Shown: piece after piece, positions 50,695 through 60,226 of the stretch
Position numbering within the stretch: position 1 is the first letter of the stretch
Layout of the letters: each line of letters starts with the position of its first letter
Assembly (NCBI GenBank): GCA_016841045.1
Contig: JAENZX010000009.1
Location: 1-64,000 of the forward strand
Length of the DNA: 64,000 bases
Direction of reading: 5' to 3'
Source: Thermincola carboxydiphila
GTDB taxonomy: Bacteria > Bacillota > Thermincolia > Thermincolales > UBA2595
Program-made: the position numbers and the translations under genes
Notes under the pieces: generated by a model
What the model saw: the letters and a program-made list of their open reading frames with translations, nothing else
Told to the model about the DNA's origin: nothing
Databases searched by the model: none

Positions 50695-52443
50695 TTATTT
50701 CGTTTTGCCCCGGATTTCATCCGTTTTAGCATAATCTATTTTAAGAGTCCCGGGATCAATAATCACACCATAATCATTCCGGGCGCATTCTACAGATATC
50801 AACTCATTGCGCACGTCAGCCCACACCTTGCCAATTGGTCGCTCCAAGGGATCTCCGTAGCCACCTCCACCCGTTTCAAGCACCTCATAAATATCACCTT
50901 TATTAAGGGTGACAAATTTATGAACCTCGGGGTCAACAACTTCACCATTTGCCTTTATTATACGCAGCTTGCTGGAGGCTGCCCCCTTACCTCCGGCCAA
51001 GCCGTAGGGTGCTGTTTCCGGCAGCAGGCCATCACCAAAATTATTGGAAATAATTTCGTCAGCTTCCACCCTGAATATATACCTGGTCCCCATACCACCC
51101 CGCCACTTTCCAGCACCAGGGCTATCCTGAAGAAACTCATAACAGAGTGTACTGAATGGGGCAGCCAGTTCATGCATCTCTGGATCCGGGGCTCGCAACC
51201 GGCCGGTACAAATTACAACACCCATATGGTCCCAACCATCAAAGCCAAAAGTTGCCCCGGCACCTCCTTTGGAAAGTAAATGGGCATTACTGTAGTGCTT
51301 CCCTGTGCGAGGGTTGAACCCCATCGTTACCGGTATTGAACCTCGCGCCCAAGCAGCTTGTGTGAGTTTGGGTACAGCCTGGGAGAGCGCCAACCATGCA
51401 GCTTCGATAATTGTCGAAGCTGCACAGGTTGTACAAACAGAACAAGGCGCCGGTTCGGAACAATTGACTATTGAACCTTCCGGGGCAATTATTGTGATAG
51501 GGCGAAAAGCCCCTTCATTATGACGAATGTTTGAATCAATAGTTGTAAAAAGTGCCAGATAGGAAGATGAATAAGTGTTGGCAAGTGTACTATTTATGTA
51601 ACCTTTTACTTGTCGGTCAGAGTTTGAATAGTCAAAGGTAATTGAATCGTCATCTACAATAAGTTGAAGACCAACTTTTACCATTTTCCCCCTGTCAAAA
51701 CCATCATTATCCATAAATCGCTCGGCATAGTAAACACCATTAGGTATATTTTTAATTTCTTGACGAACATGACGTTCTGAAGCGTTTAGTAAATTATCTA
51801 CAGCTTGATTCAAAGTATTTATTCCATATTTTTTGATTAAACCTAAGACTCTTCGTTCCCCTAATATAACGGTGCCTACCAGACAATGGATATCTCCCTC
51901 CACTAGCTCACTATGCCGCACATTGGTAATTATCAAATCCCAGGCATTTTGCTGGTAGTCACCCCGTTCATAGAGCTTAACAGGCGGAATACGAATTCCT
52001 TCCTCCACTATATTTGTGGCCAGGGGGTTATAACCAGCAGCCCCTTTTCCACCGATGTCGGCTAAATGACCCTTAGCCACCGACCAAAAGACCAACTTCC
52101 CATTTTCAAATACCGGCTTAGCCACCGTACAGTCAGGTAGATGGCTATTGCCGCCTCTATAAGGATCGTTTACTAAATATACATCGCCTTCATTTATATT
52201 TCCTTCAAAAGACTTATTAATAGCCCTTACTGCAAAAGGAATTGTGCCCATCAGCACTGCAATATAAGGTTTTTGACTGACCAAACGTAATTTATGGTCT
52301 ACGATTGCTGTAGCAAAATCCCCGGCTTCAGAAAAGATTGGCGACCTGGAAGTCCGGAGCATGGTCTGACCCATTTCTTCGGCAATACTATTAAACAAGT
52401 TATCCATAATCGAGACTAAAACCGGATCAATTCTTTTTCCCAT
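50695..52443 (-). CDS. Hydantoinase B/oxoprolinase-family subunit 1 (ketone carboxylase type)
   Basis: The 582-residue protein has the HyuB opening VSIMDNLFNSIAEEMGQTMLRTSRSPIFSEAGDF, then NDPYRGGNSHLPD and AKGHLADIGGKG, and ends with the C-terminal GGGGYGDPLERP. It overlaps the HyuA gene by 28 bp. Family members with HyuA catalyse ATP-dependent ring opening (hydantoin, oxoproline) or carboxylation of acetone or acetophenone. The surrounding CoA-ligase and thiolase genes favour a ketone carboxylase here. Confidence 0.9.
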   Translation of the reverse strand: MGKRIDPVLVSIMDNLFNSIAEEMGQTMLRTSRSPIFSEAGDFATAIVDHKLRLVSQKPYIAVLMGTIPFAVRAINKSFEGNINEGDVYLVNDPYRGGNSHLPDCTVAKPVFENGKLVFWSVAKGHLADIGGKGAAGYNPLATNIVEEGIRIPPVKLYERGDYQQNAWDLIITNVRHSELVEGDIHCLVGTVILGERRVLGLIKKYGINTLNQAVDNLLNASERHVRQEIKNIPNGVYYAERFMDNDGFDRGKMVKVGLQLIVDDDSITFDYSNSDRQVKGYINSTLANTYSSSYLALFTTIDSNIRHNEGAFRPITIIAPEGSIVNCSEPAPCSVCTTCAASTIIEAAWLALSQAVPKLTQAAWARGSIPVTMGFNPRTGKHYSNAHLLSKGGAGATFGFDGWDHMGVVICTGRLRAPDPEMHELAAPFSTLCYEFLQDSPGAGKWRGGMGTRYIFRVEADEIISNNFGDGLLPETAPYGLAGGKGAASSKLRIIKANGEVVDPEVHKFVTLNKGDIYEVLETGGGGYGDPLERPIGKVWADVRNELISVECARNDYGVIIDPGTLKIDYAKTDEIRGKTK

Positions 52444-54554
52444 CTTTCCCGCCCCTCTAACTTTGCCAGCAATTTTTTCAAACCAAAGTTCTTACGATAC
52501 ATTACATAATTATTGACCTTGTCGACATACAAATTATAATCTGGGGTCACCACTAATGTTGTGGTCACCTCTTCTATAATGGCCGGACCACGTACCAAAT
52601 TTCCATAACCTATTTTGGCGCCATCATAAACTGGTACATTATGAAAACGGTCAGTAAAATATGCCTGGCGTTCACACTTAAAAGCTTGTGAAGGATCTTT
52701 TCCTAGAAAAGGGAATTCTTTTAATGGAGGTTTATCAATAGTTCCTTTTGCTAAAAGTCGAAGGTTAATCAATTCCACAAGAGTTCCTGGCATTGAATAT
52801 CCGTATAATTCATCATGTCGTTGATGAAAACTTTGAAACAGTGAGGTAATATCATTTTCCCTAATAACACCATTAGTGTCAACAAGTAATGGTATTTCTA
52901 CTTCGTTAAACTGTCCCTCATACCGTAAATCTACAGAATAAATTAAGTTTATACGGTCTAATGAAACTCCTTCTGAGCGCAGTGCTTCAAGAGCTTTCAT
53001 ACGTAATTTACCAAAAAAAATGTTCAGCCGGTCAAGATCAATTTTATTCTGTAAACACATATAGCTCCTAACAAAATTATGAATAAGATCGGACATTAAC
53101 AGCCCTGCTGCGCAAAATACGGAAGAGTATTTAGGTATAAAAATCATTGGTATGTCTACCTGTTTGGCAATCATCGAAGCATGAACGGGACCTGCGCCTC
53201 CAGCCACTACTAACGAAAATTCACGTGGGTCATAGCCCTTTTCTACAGAAACCTGGTTTAGGCCGATAGCCAAGTTATTATTAATGATTTGGTAAATACC
53301 ATATGCAGCTTCCATTAGGTTTAGCCCTAAAGGCTTGGCAATCTTATCGTAAACTGCCCTCTTCGCCGCTTCAACATCTAACTCCATCCTGCCGCCGTGA
53401 AAGTGATTCGCACTAAGGTAACCTAATAGTAAATCAGCATCTGTTACCGTAGGTTTTTCACCACCAAGACCGTAACAGGCAGGCCCCGGATCGGCTCCAG
53501 CACTTTGTGGTCCTACACGCATGATACCTCCAGAATCAATCCACGCAATGCTGCCACCACCTGCACCGATTGAATGAATATCCAGCATAGGAAAACAAAT
53601 TTTGTGTCCGCCAATTTCTCCTTCTGTTGTAAGGTTAGCTTTACCCGACTTAACCAAACAAACATCAAAGCTGTTTCCACCCATATCAGCCGTAATTACA
53701 TTTTCCAAATCATGTGTTCGGCCAATCATAAGGCCGGCCGCAGGTGCAGCCGCCTGCCCAGATAACAAGGTATTTGCAGCGAAGCGCATAACCACTTCCG
53801 GAGACATCACTCCACCATTGGACTGCATAATAAGCAAAGTGCCTTTGAAGTTATCTGCAGCTAATCGTGCTATAAGTGATTCAATATATCGTTTTAAGGT
53901 TGGACCTACATAAGCGTTCATCGCCGTTGTACTATTTCGCTCATAAAAGCGAACTTGCGGCAGAATTTCACTTGAAAGAGATACAAAAGTTTCTGGGAAA
54001 TACTCTTTTATCAAGTTGCCCATTTCCTGCTCATGCAATGGATTTAGGAACGAAAACATAAAGCTGACTCCAATAGCTTCCACTTGTTCGTCTTTTAACT
54101 TTTGGATGGCATCCATGCAATCCTCACGATTTAATGCAGTGACTTCCCGTCCTTCACAATTTACACGTTCTTCTACAGTTCTTAAAAGATACCGTGGAAC
54201 TAACGGCGGTGGCGGGGCATAACGTGAATCAAACTGCCTCTTCTTTAAGCCACGGCGCATATTTAAAACATCCCTGAAACCCTTGGTTGTGATAAAACCT
54301 GTTTTAGTTCCATTCCCTGTAAGAACTGCATTAGTAGTGATAGTTGTCCCATGAACAATAATCTGGATTTGGTTTAAAAATTCCCGGTAGTCAATTCCTT
54401 TTGCCTCCGCCATTTCATGTAAGCCGTTAAAAACTGCTAAAGAGGGATCCTTAGGGGTAGATAGAACTTTATACATCTCAGTTATGCCATTATCATCTAC
54501 CAATATAAAATCAGTAAAAGTTCCCCCTACATCAATGCCTACACGGTACTTCAT
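52416..54554 (-). CDS. Hydantoinase A-family subunit 1, with altered conserved motifs
   Basis: The 712-residue protein has the HyuA domain order: N-terminal VGIDVGGTFTDFILVDD, HGTTITTNAVLTGNG, the ASKHA-type central domain and C-terminal YSMPGTLVELINLRL. In the central domain the second subunit here (60227-62326) has LSGPAGAP and DMGGTSFD, but this one has LSGQAAAP and DMGGNSFD. These changes lie in conserved phosphate-binding-type motifs, so this subunit may be poor in ATP turnover. It is otherwise closely similar to the second HyuA. It lies 224 bp after the MaoC-like gene. Confidence 0.9.
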   Translation of the reverse strand: MKYRVGIDVGGTFTDFILVDDNGITEMYKVLSTPKDPSLAVFNGLHEMAEAKGIDYREFLNQIQIIVHGTTITTNAVLTGNGTKTGFITTKGFRDVLNMRRGLKKRQFDSRYAPPPPLVPRYLLRTVEERVNCEGREVTALNREDCMDAIQKLKDEQVEAIGVSFMFSFLNPLHEQEMGNLIKEYFPETFVSLSSEILPQVRFYERNSTTAMNAYVGPTLKRYIESLIARLAADNFKGTLLIMQSNGGVMSPEVVMRFAANTLLSGQAAAPAAGLMIGRTHDLENVITADMGGNSFDVCLVKSGKANLTTEGEIGGHKICFPMLDIHSIGAGGGSIAWIDSGGIMRVGPQSAGADPGPACYGLGGEKPTVTDADLLLGYLSANHFHGGRMELDVEAAKRAVYDKIAKPLGLNLMEAAYGIYQIINNNLAIGLNQVSVEKGYDPREFSLVVAGGAGPVHASMIAKQVDIPMIFIPKYSSVFCAAGLLMSDLIHNFVRSYMCLQNKIDLDRLNIFFGKLRMKALEALRSEGVSLDRINLIYSVDLRYEGQFNEVEIPLLVDTNGVIRENDITSLFQSFHQRHDELYGYSMPGTLVELINLRLLAKGTIDKPPLKEFPFLGKDPSQAFKCERQAYFTDRFHNVPVYDGAKIGYGNLVRGPAIIEEVTTTLVVTPDYNLYVDKVNNYVMYRKNFGLKKLLAKLEGRERWEKELIRF

Positions 54555-54778
54555 ATCCTACCTCCCCATTCTCGCTTACTTTGTTCTTAGACTGGCACAC
54601 CGTCTCCCGCTATCACTGCCGGTTAATCCAAAAAGCAAGAATACCCTTCATTACGAAGGGCATTCATGATCAAATACTCTAAAGCAGGCTAACATAAACA
54701 ATTGTAAAAAATGCCAATTATTTATTTTTATATTATATTATGTTTCTCTAAGCGTCAAGAAAATGTTCCTACAAAGTC

Positions 54779-55231
54779 TTACCTGCTTAAGATGATTACC
54801 CACTCACCTTCCTGAACGGCCTGGTCTAGCTGGTTAAACACCGTAACCTGAAAAGTTGCTACTCCCCGGTCCGGTTTCTTACTTTCTTTTTTATCAATAC
54901 ATTTGATTACTGTTTTGATTGTATCTCCAAAGCGGACTGCCCCAGTATATCTGGTTGTTACTTGAGCAACTGCAATCGTAGTTCCCTCGAAGATACCCAA
55001 TTGATTGACCTGCCCGGAAGCTACAGCCGAAACCAATGCCCCGTGTGCAATCCGGCCGCCAAAGGCAGAGTTCTTCATAAAGTCTTCATCAGTATGTAGC
55101 GGATTAAAATCACCGGATAGTCCGGCAAAATTGATCACATCGGCCTCGGTAATAGTCCGGGATGCCGAAAAAATTTCTTCATCAATTATAAAATTATCAA
55201 ATGTTTTACCTCTTAATTTGTATCCCATCAT
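54779..55231 (-). CDS. MaoC-like hotdog-fold dehydratase
   Basis: The ATG at 55231 follows AAGGAGG and gives 150 residues; the frame extends 20 codons more upstream into the thiolase gene without a ribosome site. FAGLSGDFNPLHTDEDFMKN and GRIAHGALVSAVASGQ are the (R)-specific enoyl-CoA hydratase motif with the catalytic Asp/His pair. It would hydrate or dehydrate a 3-hydroxyacyl-CoA/enoyl-CoA. It lies 11 bp after the thiolase gene. Confidence 0.88.
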   Translation of the reverse strand: MMGYKLRGKTFDNFIIDEEIFSASRTITEADVINFAGLSGDFNPLHTDEDFMKNSAFGGRIAHGALVSAVASGQVNQLGIFEGTTIAVAQVTTRYTGAVRFGDTIKTVIKCIDKKESKKPDRGVATFQVTVFNQLDQAVQEGEWVIILSR

Positions 55232-55242
55232 AATCCGCCTCC

Positions 55243-56436
55243 TTAAGACACTTTGATAACCAGAGCTGCACCGGTATCTCCGCCCGCGCATCCGGTAAAC
55301 AGCCCGTAACCGCCGCCAAGGGTTACTAACTCTTCAATCATTTCAATTACTCCACGGCCGCCCGTAGGTGCCTGGGGATGCCCGTAAATTAATGAGCAGC
55401 CGTAATTATTAATTTTCATGACATCAATATTCATTTCTTTCGCTAGGTATAAATCGTTGGCAACGAAGGGATTATGCGTCTTTACAGATTTTACATTGTT
55501 GATGTCGATCCCGGCCTTCTCCAGCGCCATTCTGGCTGCCGGGACACCCGCTGCGGCCATTCGGCCCTTGGGAGCACGGGCATAACCATAGGATAGCACC
55601 TGTATCTCTATGCTCTTGTCGCTGCTAAGTTCCTGAGCCTTTTCTTTGGTAGTCATGATAACTCCGCAGTTACCATCTGCCGGGTGGGTTTGAGTTCCAA
55701 ATGAATGTACCCCTCCCTCAACTACCGGTTTCAATTTAGCCAATCCTTCCTTAGTAGTAGCTGTGATGCCATCATCTTCTTCAAGTGAGGCAGTCTCCTT
55801 TTTGTTCTTTTTATATTCCACTGCGAACATGTAACGTTTCTGAAACTCCCGGTCATTTGCCAATGCATCCTGATACTGTTCATAACGTCTTAAGGTTACC
55901 CTATCACAATCTTCTTTTGTAATCCCACCGGAATCCCGAACTACCGCTTCTGCAGTCTCAACCATAGGGATTCCTCCCCACGGATCATTGTTAAAGTTAT
56001 CTATCGTCCAGTTTTCCGAAGTAACCACCCCGCCAGGATTTGCCGGGCTAGGCCAGATAGTATGTGGACCATTAGAGGTACGATCTGTCATCAGGCAAAA
56101 GGCATTGTTGTACATGCCTGTTTCAATGCCCAGTGCTGCCTGGTTCAGGCAAGTGGCCGATGTGGAGCAGGCTTGGGGAACCTGGAGGCCTGGTATTTCC
56201 GTCGCACCCATGAGGGCAGCTGCCCAGGGAGCTGCGTAAAAATCATATTTCTGCCCAACGGTTTTCCCTAAAATGAGGTATTCAAATAATTTCGCATCAA
56301 TTTTTTTAGCTTCCAGCCATTTGCGGGCGGTGTTTGCTCCCAGCTCGACGGGATGCTCATTTTGTAAACTTCCCTGCCAGCGAATAAAGGGGGTACTGTA
56401 ATATCCACCATAAGGAATAAAAGTTTTAGAATACAT
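55243..56436 (-). CDS. Thiolase-family (SCP2-type) acetyl-CoA C-acyltransferase
   Basis: The 397-residue protein has the catalytic Cys in QACSTSATCLNQAALG (near residue 88), the His region LIYGHPQAPTGGRGV, and the second Cys region FTGCAGGDTGAALVIKV at the end. It would cleave a beta-ketoacyl-CoA with CoA. GHPQAPTG differs from the usual GHPIGATG. In a ketone carboxylation pathway this step releases acetyl-CoA from the carboxylated, CoA-activated product. Downstream the MaoC gene follows after 11 bp. Confidence 0.9.
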   Translation of the reverse strand: MYSKTFIPYGGYYSTPFIRWQGSLQNEHPVELGANTARKWLEAKKIDAKLFEYLILGKTVGQKYDFYAAPWAAALMGATEIPGLQVPQACSTSATCLNQAALGIETGMYNNAFCLMTDRTSNGPHTIWPSPANPGGVVTSENWTIDNFNNDPWGGIPMVETAEAVVRDSGGITKEDCDRVTLRRYEQYQDALANDREFQKRYMFAVEYKKNKKETASLEEDDGITATTKEGLAKLKPVVEGGVHSFGTQTHPADGNCGVIMTTKEKAQELSSDKSIEIQVLSYGYARAPKGRMAAAGVPAARMALEKAGIDINNVKSVKTHNPFVANDLYLAKEMNIDVMKINNYGCSLIYGHPQAPTGGRGVIEMIEELVTLGGGYGLFTGCAGGDTGAALVIKVS

Positions 56437-56457
56437 AATAAACCTCCTCGTTAATTC

Positions 56458-57201
56458 TTAAAATCCTACTGAAGCTCCACCATCGCAAAATATTACCTGC
56501 CCTGTTATAAAACTGGCTTCATCACTTGCCAGGAATAGGTGAAGGTCGGCAATTTCTTCAGGTTTTGCAAATCGCTTTAAAGGTATTGTTTCAATTATCT
56601 TTTGACGAACGGTATCAGGAATGCCGGCAGTCATCGCCGTTTCTGTGCCACCTGGGGCTACACAGTTAACGTTAATATTGTATTTGGCCAGTTCCAGAGC
56701 CAAAGTGCTGGTAAGTCCAATTACTCCGCACTTAGAGGCTGCATAATTGGCTTGCCCGATATTTCCCAGCGCTCCTATGGATGCCGTGTTGTTAATCTTA
56801 CCGTATTTTTGTTCCATCATTGGCTCAGCGGCGGCCTTGGCGCACAGGAAACTTCCCTTAAGATTAATGTTAATTACCGCATCCCATTGCTCTTCTGTCA
56901 TCTTCTTAGTAAGTGCATCCCTGTTTATCGCGGCGTTATTGATCAGAATATCCAGTCGCCCATAGGTGCCGACTACCTTTTCGACCATGGCTTCAACGTC
57001 ACTTTTGCTGGTTACATCTATGGGGACTCCCATCGACCTAAAACCGTCTGCGTTCAATTCAGCCGCAAGCTTCTTAACATTTTCCTCCATTATATCGGTG
57101 GCAACAACAATTGCACCTTCGGCGGCAAAACGTCTGGCGATGGCTTCGCCGATTCCCCTTCCGGCGCCGGTAATTAGAGCAACCCTATCCTTTAACCTCA
57201 T
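56458..57201 (-). CDS. Short-chain dehydrogenase/reductase (FabG-like)
   Basis: The 247-residue protein has the Rossmann motif TGAGRGIGEAIA, the structural NNAAINRD and the catalytic Ser (NTASIGALG) and Tyr-Lys (YAASK). It resembles FabG, but also the 1-phenylethanol-type secondary alcohol dehydrogenases that are SDRs. Position inside the ketone-carboxylase gene set makes secondary-alcohol oxidation or 3-hydroxyacyl-CoA oxidation likely. NAD(P) preference cannot be read. It has an AGGAGGTAGAAG-type ribosome site. Confidence 0.9.
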   Translation of the reverse strand: MRLKDRVALITGAGRGIGEAIARRFAAEGAIVVATDIMEENVKKLAAELNADGFRSMGVPIDVTSKSDVEAMVEKVVGTYGRLDILINNAAINRDALTKKMTEEQWDAVININLKGSFLCAKAAAEPMMEQKYGKINNTASIGALGNIGQANYAASKCGVIGLTSTLALELAKYNINVNCVAPGGTETAMTAGIPDTVRQKIIETIPLKRFAKPEEIADLHLFLASDEASFITGQVIFCDGGASVGF

Positions 57202-57280
57202 TTCTTCTACCTCCTATTAATTAAAAGTTTTAGAAGACTTTTTCTTTTCTGCCTAATATCAAGTGAGTAAACTAAAAAAT

Positions 57281-58417
57281 TTATTTAAGTAAAGAACGTG
57301 CAACAACTAACCTTTGGATTTGATTAGCCCCTTCAAAAATGGCAAATATTTTAGCATCACGCATCATTCGTTCGACGGGGTAATCCTTGCAATATCCATA
57401 TCCACCCATAATTTGTACAGCATCTGTTGTGGCACGCATAACCATATCAGTGGCATATAATTTGCTCATGGCTGAAAACTTCACCATATCAGGCGTATGA
57501 TTATCGTGGTTCCAGGCTGCCGTCCTTATCATAGCCCTGGCTACCTCAATTTCTGTCGCCATATCTGCAAGCATAAACTGTATCCCCTGGTTGTCGCTGA
57601 TCGGCTGCCCAAATTGATACCGGGTCGTAGCAAAATCAATTGCTGCTTCCATCGCACCCTGTGCTATTCCTACGGCCATTGAACCGGTCATTATCCGCCC
57701 CTTGTCAAGGCAATCCAATGCTATCCTGTAGCCATCTCCAATATTGCCTAACATATTTTCTGCCGGTACTTCCACCTCTTCAAAATTCATGCTGCAGGTG
57801 GAAGAACCCCTAAGACCCATTTTCCGCTCTTTCTTACCAATGCTTATTCCCGGCGTTTTGGCATCAACAAGAAATGCGGTTATCTTATCTTTACCATCAA
57901 CCGCCACTTTGGCAAAAACTGTAAAGACATCAGCAATATCGGCATGGGTTATAAAGCACTTGTTACCATTGATAATGTAACTGTTACCTTTTAAAACCGC
58001 TTTGGCCTGAATTCCACCAACGTCCGAACCAGCGTTAGGCTCAGTAAGCGCAAAAGAAGCCATTATTTCACCCGCAGCAATCCCAGGTAGGTATTTGTCT
58101 TTTTGCGCCTCGTTACCCCACAGGACTATAGGTCCTGCCCCCAATGACTGGTTACCAAGAATCATGGAAGAACTCCCGCAAACTCGTGATACTTCTTCAA
58201 TTGCCACACACAGGGTTAATAACTGCCCATCTAACCCCCCATATTCCTGGGGAGCAACAAGGCTAAAAATCTGGTTTTCCTGAAAAAGCTCAACAACATC
58301 CATGGGCAATTCTGCCTTTTCATCTATTTCTGTTGCCCTGGGAGCTACTTTTTCTTCCATGATTTTACGAACTGTTTCTTGGATCATTTGCTGTTCGTCT
58401 GAAAGTCTCAGATCCAC
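57281..58417 (-). CDS. Acyl-CoA dehydrogenase
   Basis: The GTG at 58417 (MDLRLSDEQQMIQE) lies eight bases after GGGAG and gives 378 residues, the usual length. FALTEPNAGSDVGG and CFITHADIADVFTVFA are FAD/substrate-binding signatures. The catalytic Glu is in IFEGANQIQR near the end. It introduces the 2,3-double bond into an acyl-CoA, passing electrons to electron-transfer flavoprotein. No etfAB is in the window. It sits between HyuB2 and the SDR gene. Confidence 0.92.
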   Translation of the reverse strand: MDLRLSDEQQMIQETVRKIMEEKVAPRATEIDEKAELPMDVVELFQENQIFSLVAPQEYGGLDGQLLTLCVAIEEVSRVCGSSSMILGNQSLGAGPIVLWGNEAQKDKYLPGIAAGEIMASFALTEPNAGSDVGGIQAKAVLKGNSYIINGNKCFITHADIADVFTVFAKVAVDGKDKITAFLVDAKTPGISIGKKERKMGLRGSSTCSMNFEEVEVPAENMLGNIGDGYRIALDCLDKGRIMTGSMAVGIAQGAMEAAIDFATTRYQFGQPISDNQGIQFMLADMATEIEVARAMIRTAAWNHDNHTPDMVKFSAMSKLYATDMVMRATTDAVQIMGGYGYCKDYPVERMMRDAKIFAIFEGANQIQRLVVARSLLK

Positions 58418-58451
58418 ACCTATCTCTCCCTTCAAGGATATTGTTCAGCTT

Positions 58452-60197
58452 CTAAGCCCTATAACCGCCCCGTAGTCTATTGGTTTCTTCCTGATCAATG
58501 GTCATCGTCGATGGCTGAATGACAACACCATACTGTTCCTGAGCTGCTGTTACACCAACAACTCCATTTAAGACATCTTCCAGTACCAATTCCTGGGGAC
58601 GTTTTGATGGGTCACCGAAGCCACCCCCACCAGATGAAAGAATTTCGATAATTTCGCCCTTTTCACAATGAACAAAACGGTTAACATCAAGCCAAACTTT
58701 TTCCCCGGTATTTTTTATTAAATACTGACTGGTGCATGGTGCCGCCTTACCACCCATTAAACCAAAGGGTGCTGTCTCCTCCCGAATTCCACTGCCAAAC
58801 ATCGCAAAGGCAACGTTATCGGCCAGTACCTTCCACTTATAATGCATTCCATTCCCGCCGCGCCATTGTCCGGGTCCAGCAAAATCAGGCAATAACTCAT
58901 AATTTAAGATTAGGTAAGGATTGATTAGCTCGTGTAGTTCCGGGTCAGGAGATCTTAGCCCGCCCAAGGTGCAAACCGTCCCCATATGATCCCAGCCATC
59001 AAAACCTTGTGTAGCGCCACCGCCGCCTTTTGACATAAAGTGAATATCACCAAAGAACTTACCGGTCCGTGGGTTAAGACCGCCGCTGGCCGGTGCTGCC
59101 CAGTGGTTCCAGTTGGCCTGGCTCAAATGCGGTACAGCCTCAGCTAAGGCGAACCAACCGGCTCCTACAATAGCTTCAGTTGTTATAACGGTACAGGCAG
59201 TAGTGGGCGCCGGTTCCAGAGGATTTAACAGTGATCCTTCAGGAGCTATAACTGTGACTGGCCTAAGTGAGCCTTCATTGATTTTTACTTTATTTTCAAT
59301 AGTCGTAAAAAGGGATATCAGGGATGAAGAAACTGTATTGGGATAGGTACTGTTGATAAATCCTTTGACTTGATTGTCCGAAGCTGAGTAATCATACTTA
59401 ACATCTTCGTCTTCCACTGTTAAAGTCAGTCTTACTGTAACCATCCGGTCTTTATCAATGCCGTCGTTATCAATCTTTGATTCGGCATAATATGTGCCAT
59501 TAGGGATTTTCTTAATTTCAGCGCGCATTTTATTTTCATAGGCCTGAAAGATCTCATCAATGGCTGTTTCCAGTGTCTCAATTCCGTATTTTTCAGTCAG
59601 TGCAATCAAACTGCGCTCGCCGACAGTGCAGGCTCCAATTTCACAGTTTAGATCACCTTCAACTAAAAACGGAATATGTACATTAATCATTATCAAATCC
59701 CATACATCCTGCTGCTTAACTCCCCGCTCATAAAGCTTGACAGGTGGGATACGGATGGCATCTGTCCATGCATCAGTGGCCTCGGGGTTATATCCAACTA
59801 CCCCTCCCCCCCCAACATCAGCCAGGTGGCCTTTAGCCATCGTCCAGAAGATAAGCTGGTCTTGGTAAAATACCGGTTTCACCACAGTGACATCTGGCGG
59901 ATGGTTGTTGCCCCTGTATGGATCATTAAGCACATAAATATCACCGGGGTAAATCCTCCCTTCAAAATGCTCAGCAATGGCTTTTAAGGCAAAGGGTGCC
60001 GCACCGCTTAAAACTGGAACATAATCTTTCTGGGCTATCAAACGGCACCTGCGATCAAAAATAGCTGATACAAAATCCCGTGCTTCACTAAAAATCGGTG
60101 ATCTAGAAGTTCGCAGCATGGTCTGACCAATTTCATTACAAATCGAACTAAAACGGTTATCGATTACAGAAACTAAAATCGGATCAATTTTTTGCAT
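58452..60197 (-). CDS. Hydantoinase B/oxoprolinase-family subunit 2
   Basis: The 581-residue protein is closely similar to the first HyuB along its whole length, with VSVIDNRFSSICNEIGQTMLRTSRSPIFSEARDF, NDPYRGNNHPPDV, AKGHLADVGGGG and the C-terminal GGGGFGDPSKRP. It starts 29 bp after HyuA2, with a GGAGG site upstream. With HyuA2 it forms a complete pair. The existence of two pairs in one operon is as in acetophenone carboxylase, which is built of two different HyuA-like and two HyuB-like chains (family knowledge). Confidence 0.92.
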   Translation of the reverse strand: MQKIDPILVSVIDNRFSSICNEIGQTMLRTSRSPIFSEARDFVSAIFDRRCRLIAQKDYVPVLSGAAPFALKAIAEHFEGRIYPGDIYVLNDPYRGNNHPPDVTVVKPVFYQDQLIFWTMAKGHLADVGGGGVVGYNPEATDAWTDAIRIPPVKLYERGVKQQDVWDLIMINVHIPFLVEGDLNCEIGACTVGERSLIALTEKYGIETLETAIDEIFQAYENKMRAEIKKIPNGTYYAESKIDNDGIDKDRMVTVRLTLTVEDEDVKYDYSASDNQVKGFINSTYPNTVSSSLISLFTTIENKVKINEGSLRPVTVIAPEGSLLNPLEPAPTTACTVITTEAIVGAGWFALAEAVPHLSQANWNHWAAPASGGLNPRTGKFFGDIHFMSKGGGGATQGFDGWDHMGTVCTLGGLRSPDPELHELINPYLILNYELLPDFAGPGQWRGGNGMHYKWKVLADNVAFAMFGSGIREETAPFGLMGGKAAPCTSQYLIKNTGEKVWLDVNRFVHCEKGEIIEILSSGGGGFGDPSKRPQELVLEDVLNGVVGVTAAQEQYGVVIQPSTMTIDQEETNRLRGGYRA

Positions 60198-60226
60198 TGT
60201 AGTGACCTCCTTTTCGATGCGGGAAT

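Noticed and set aside
54555-54778. Sigma-54 promoter in the gap before HyuA1
   Set aside because: TGGCA-like matches on either strand lack a properly spaced -12 GC element.
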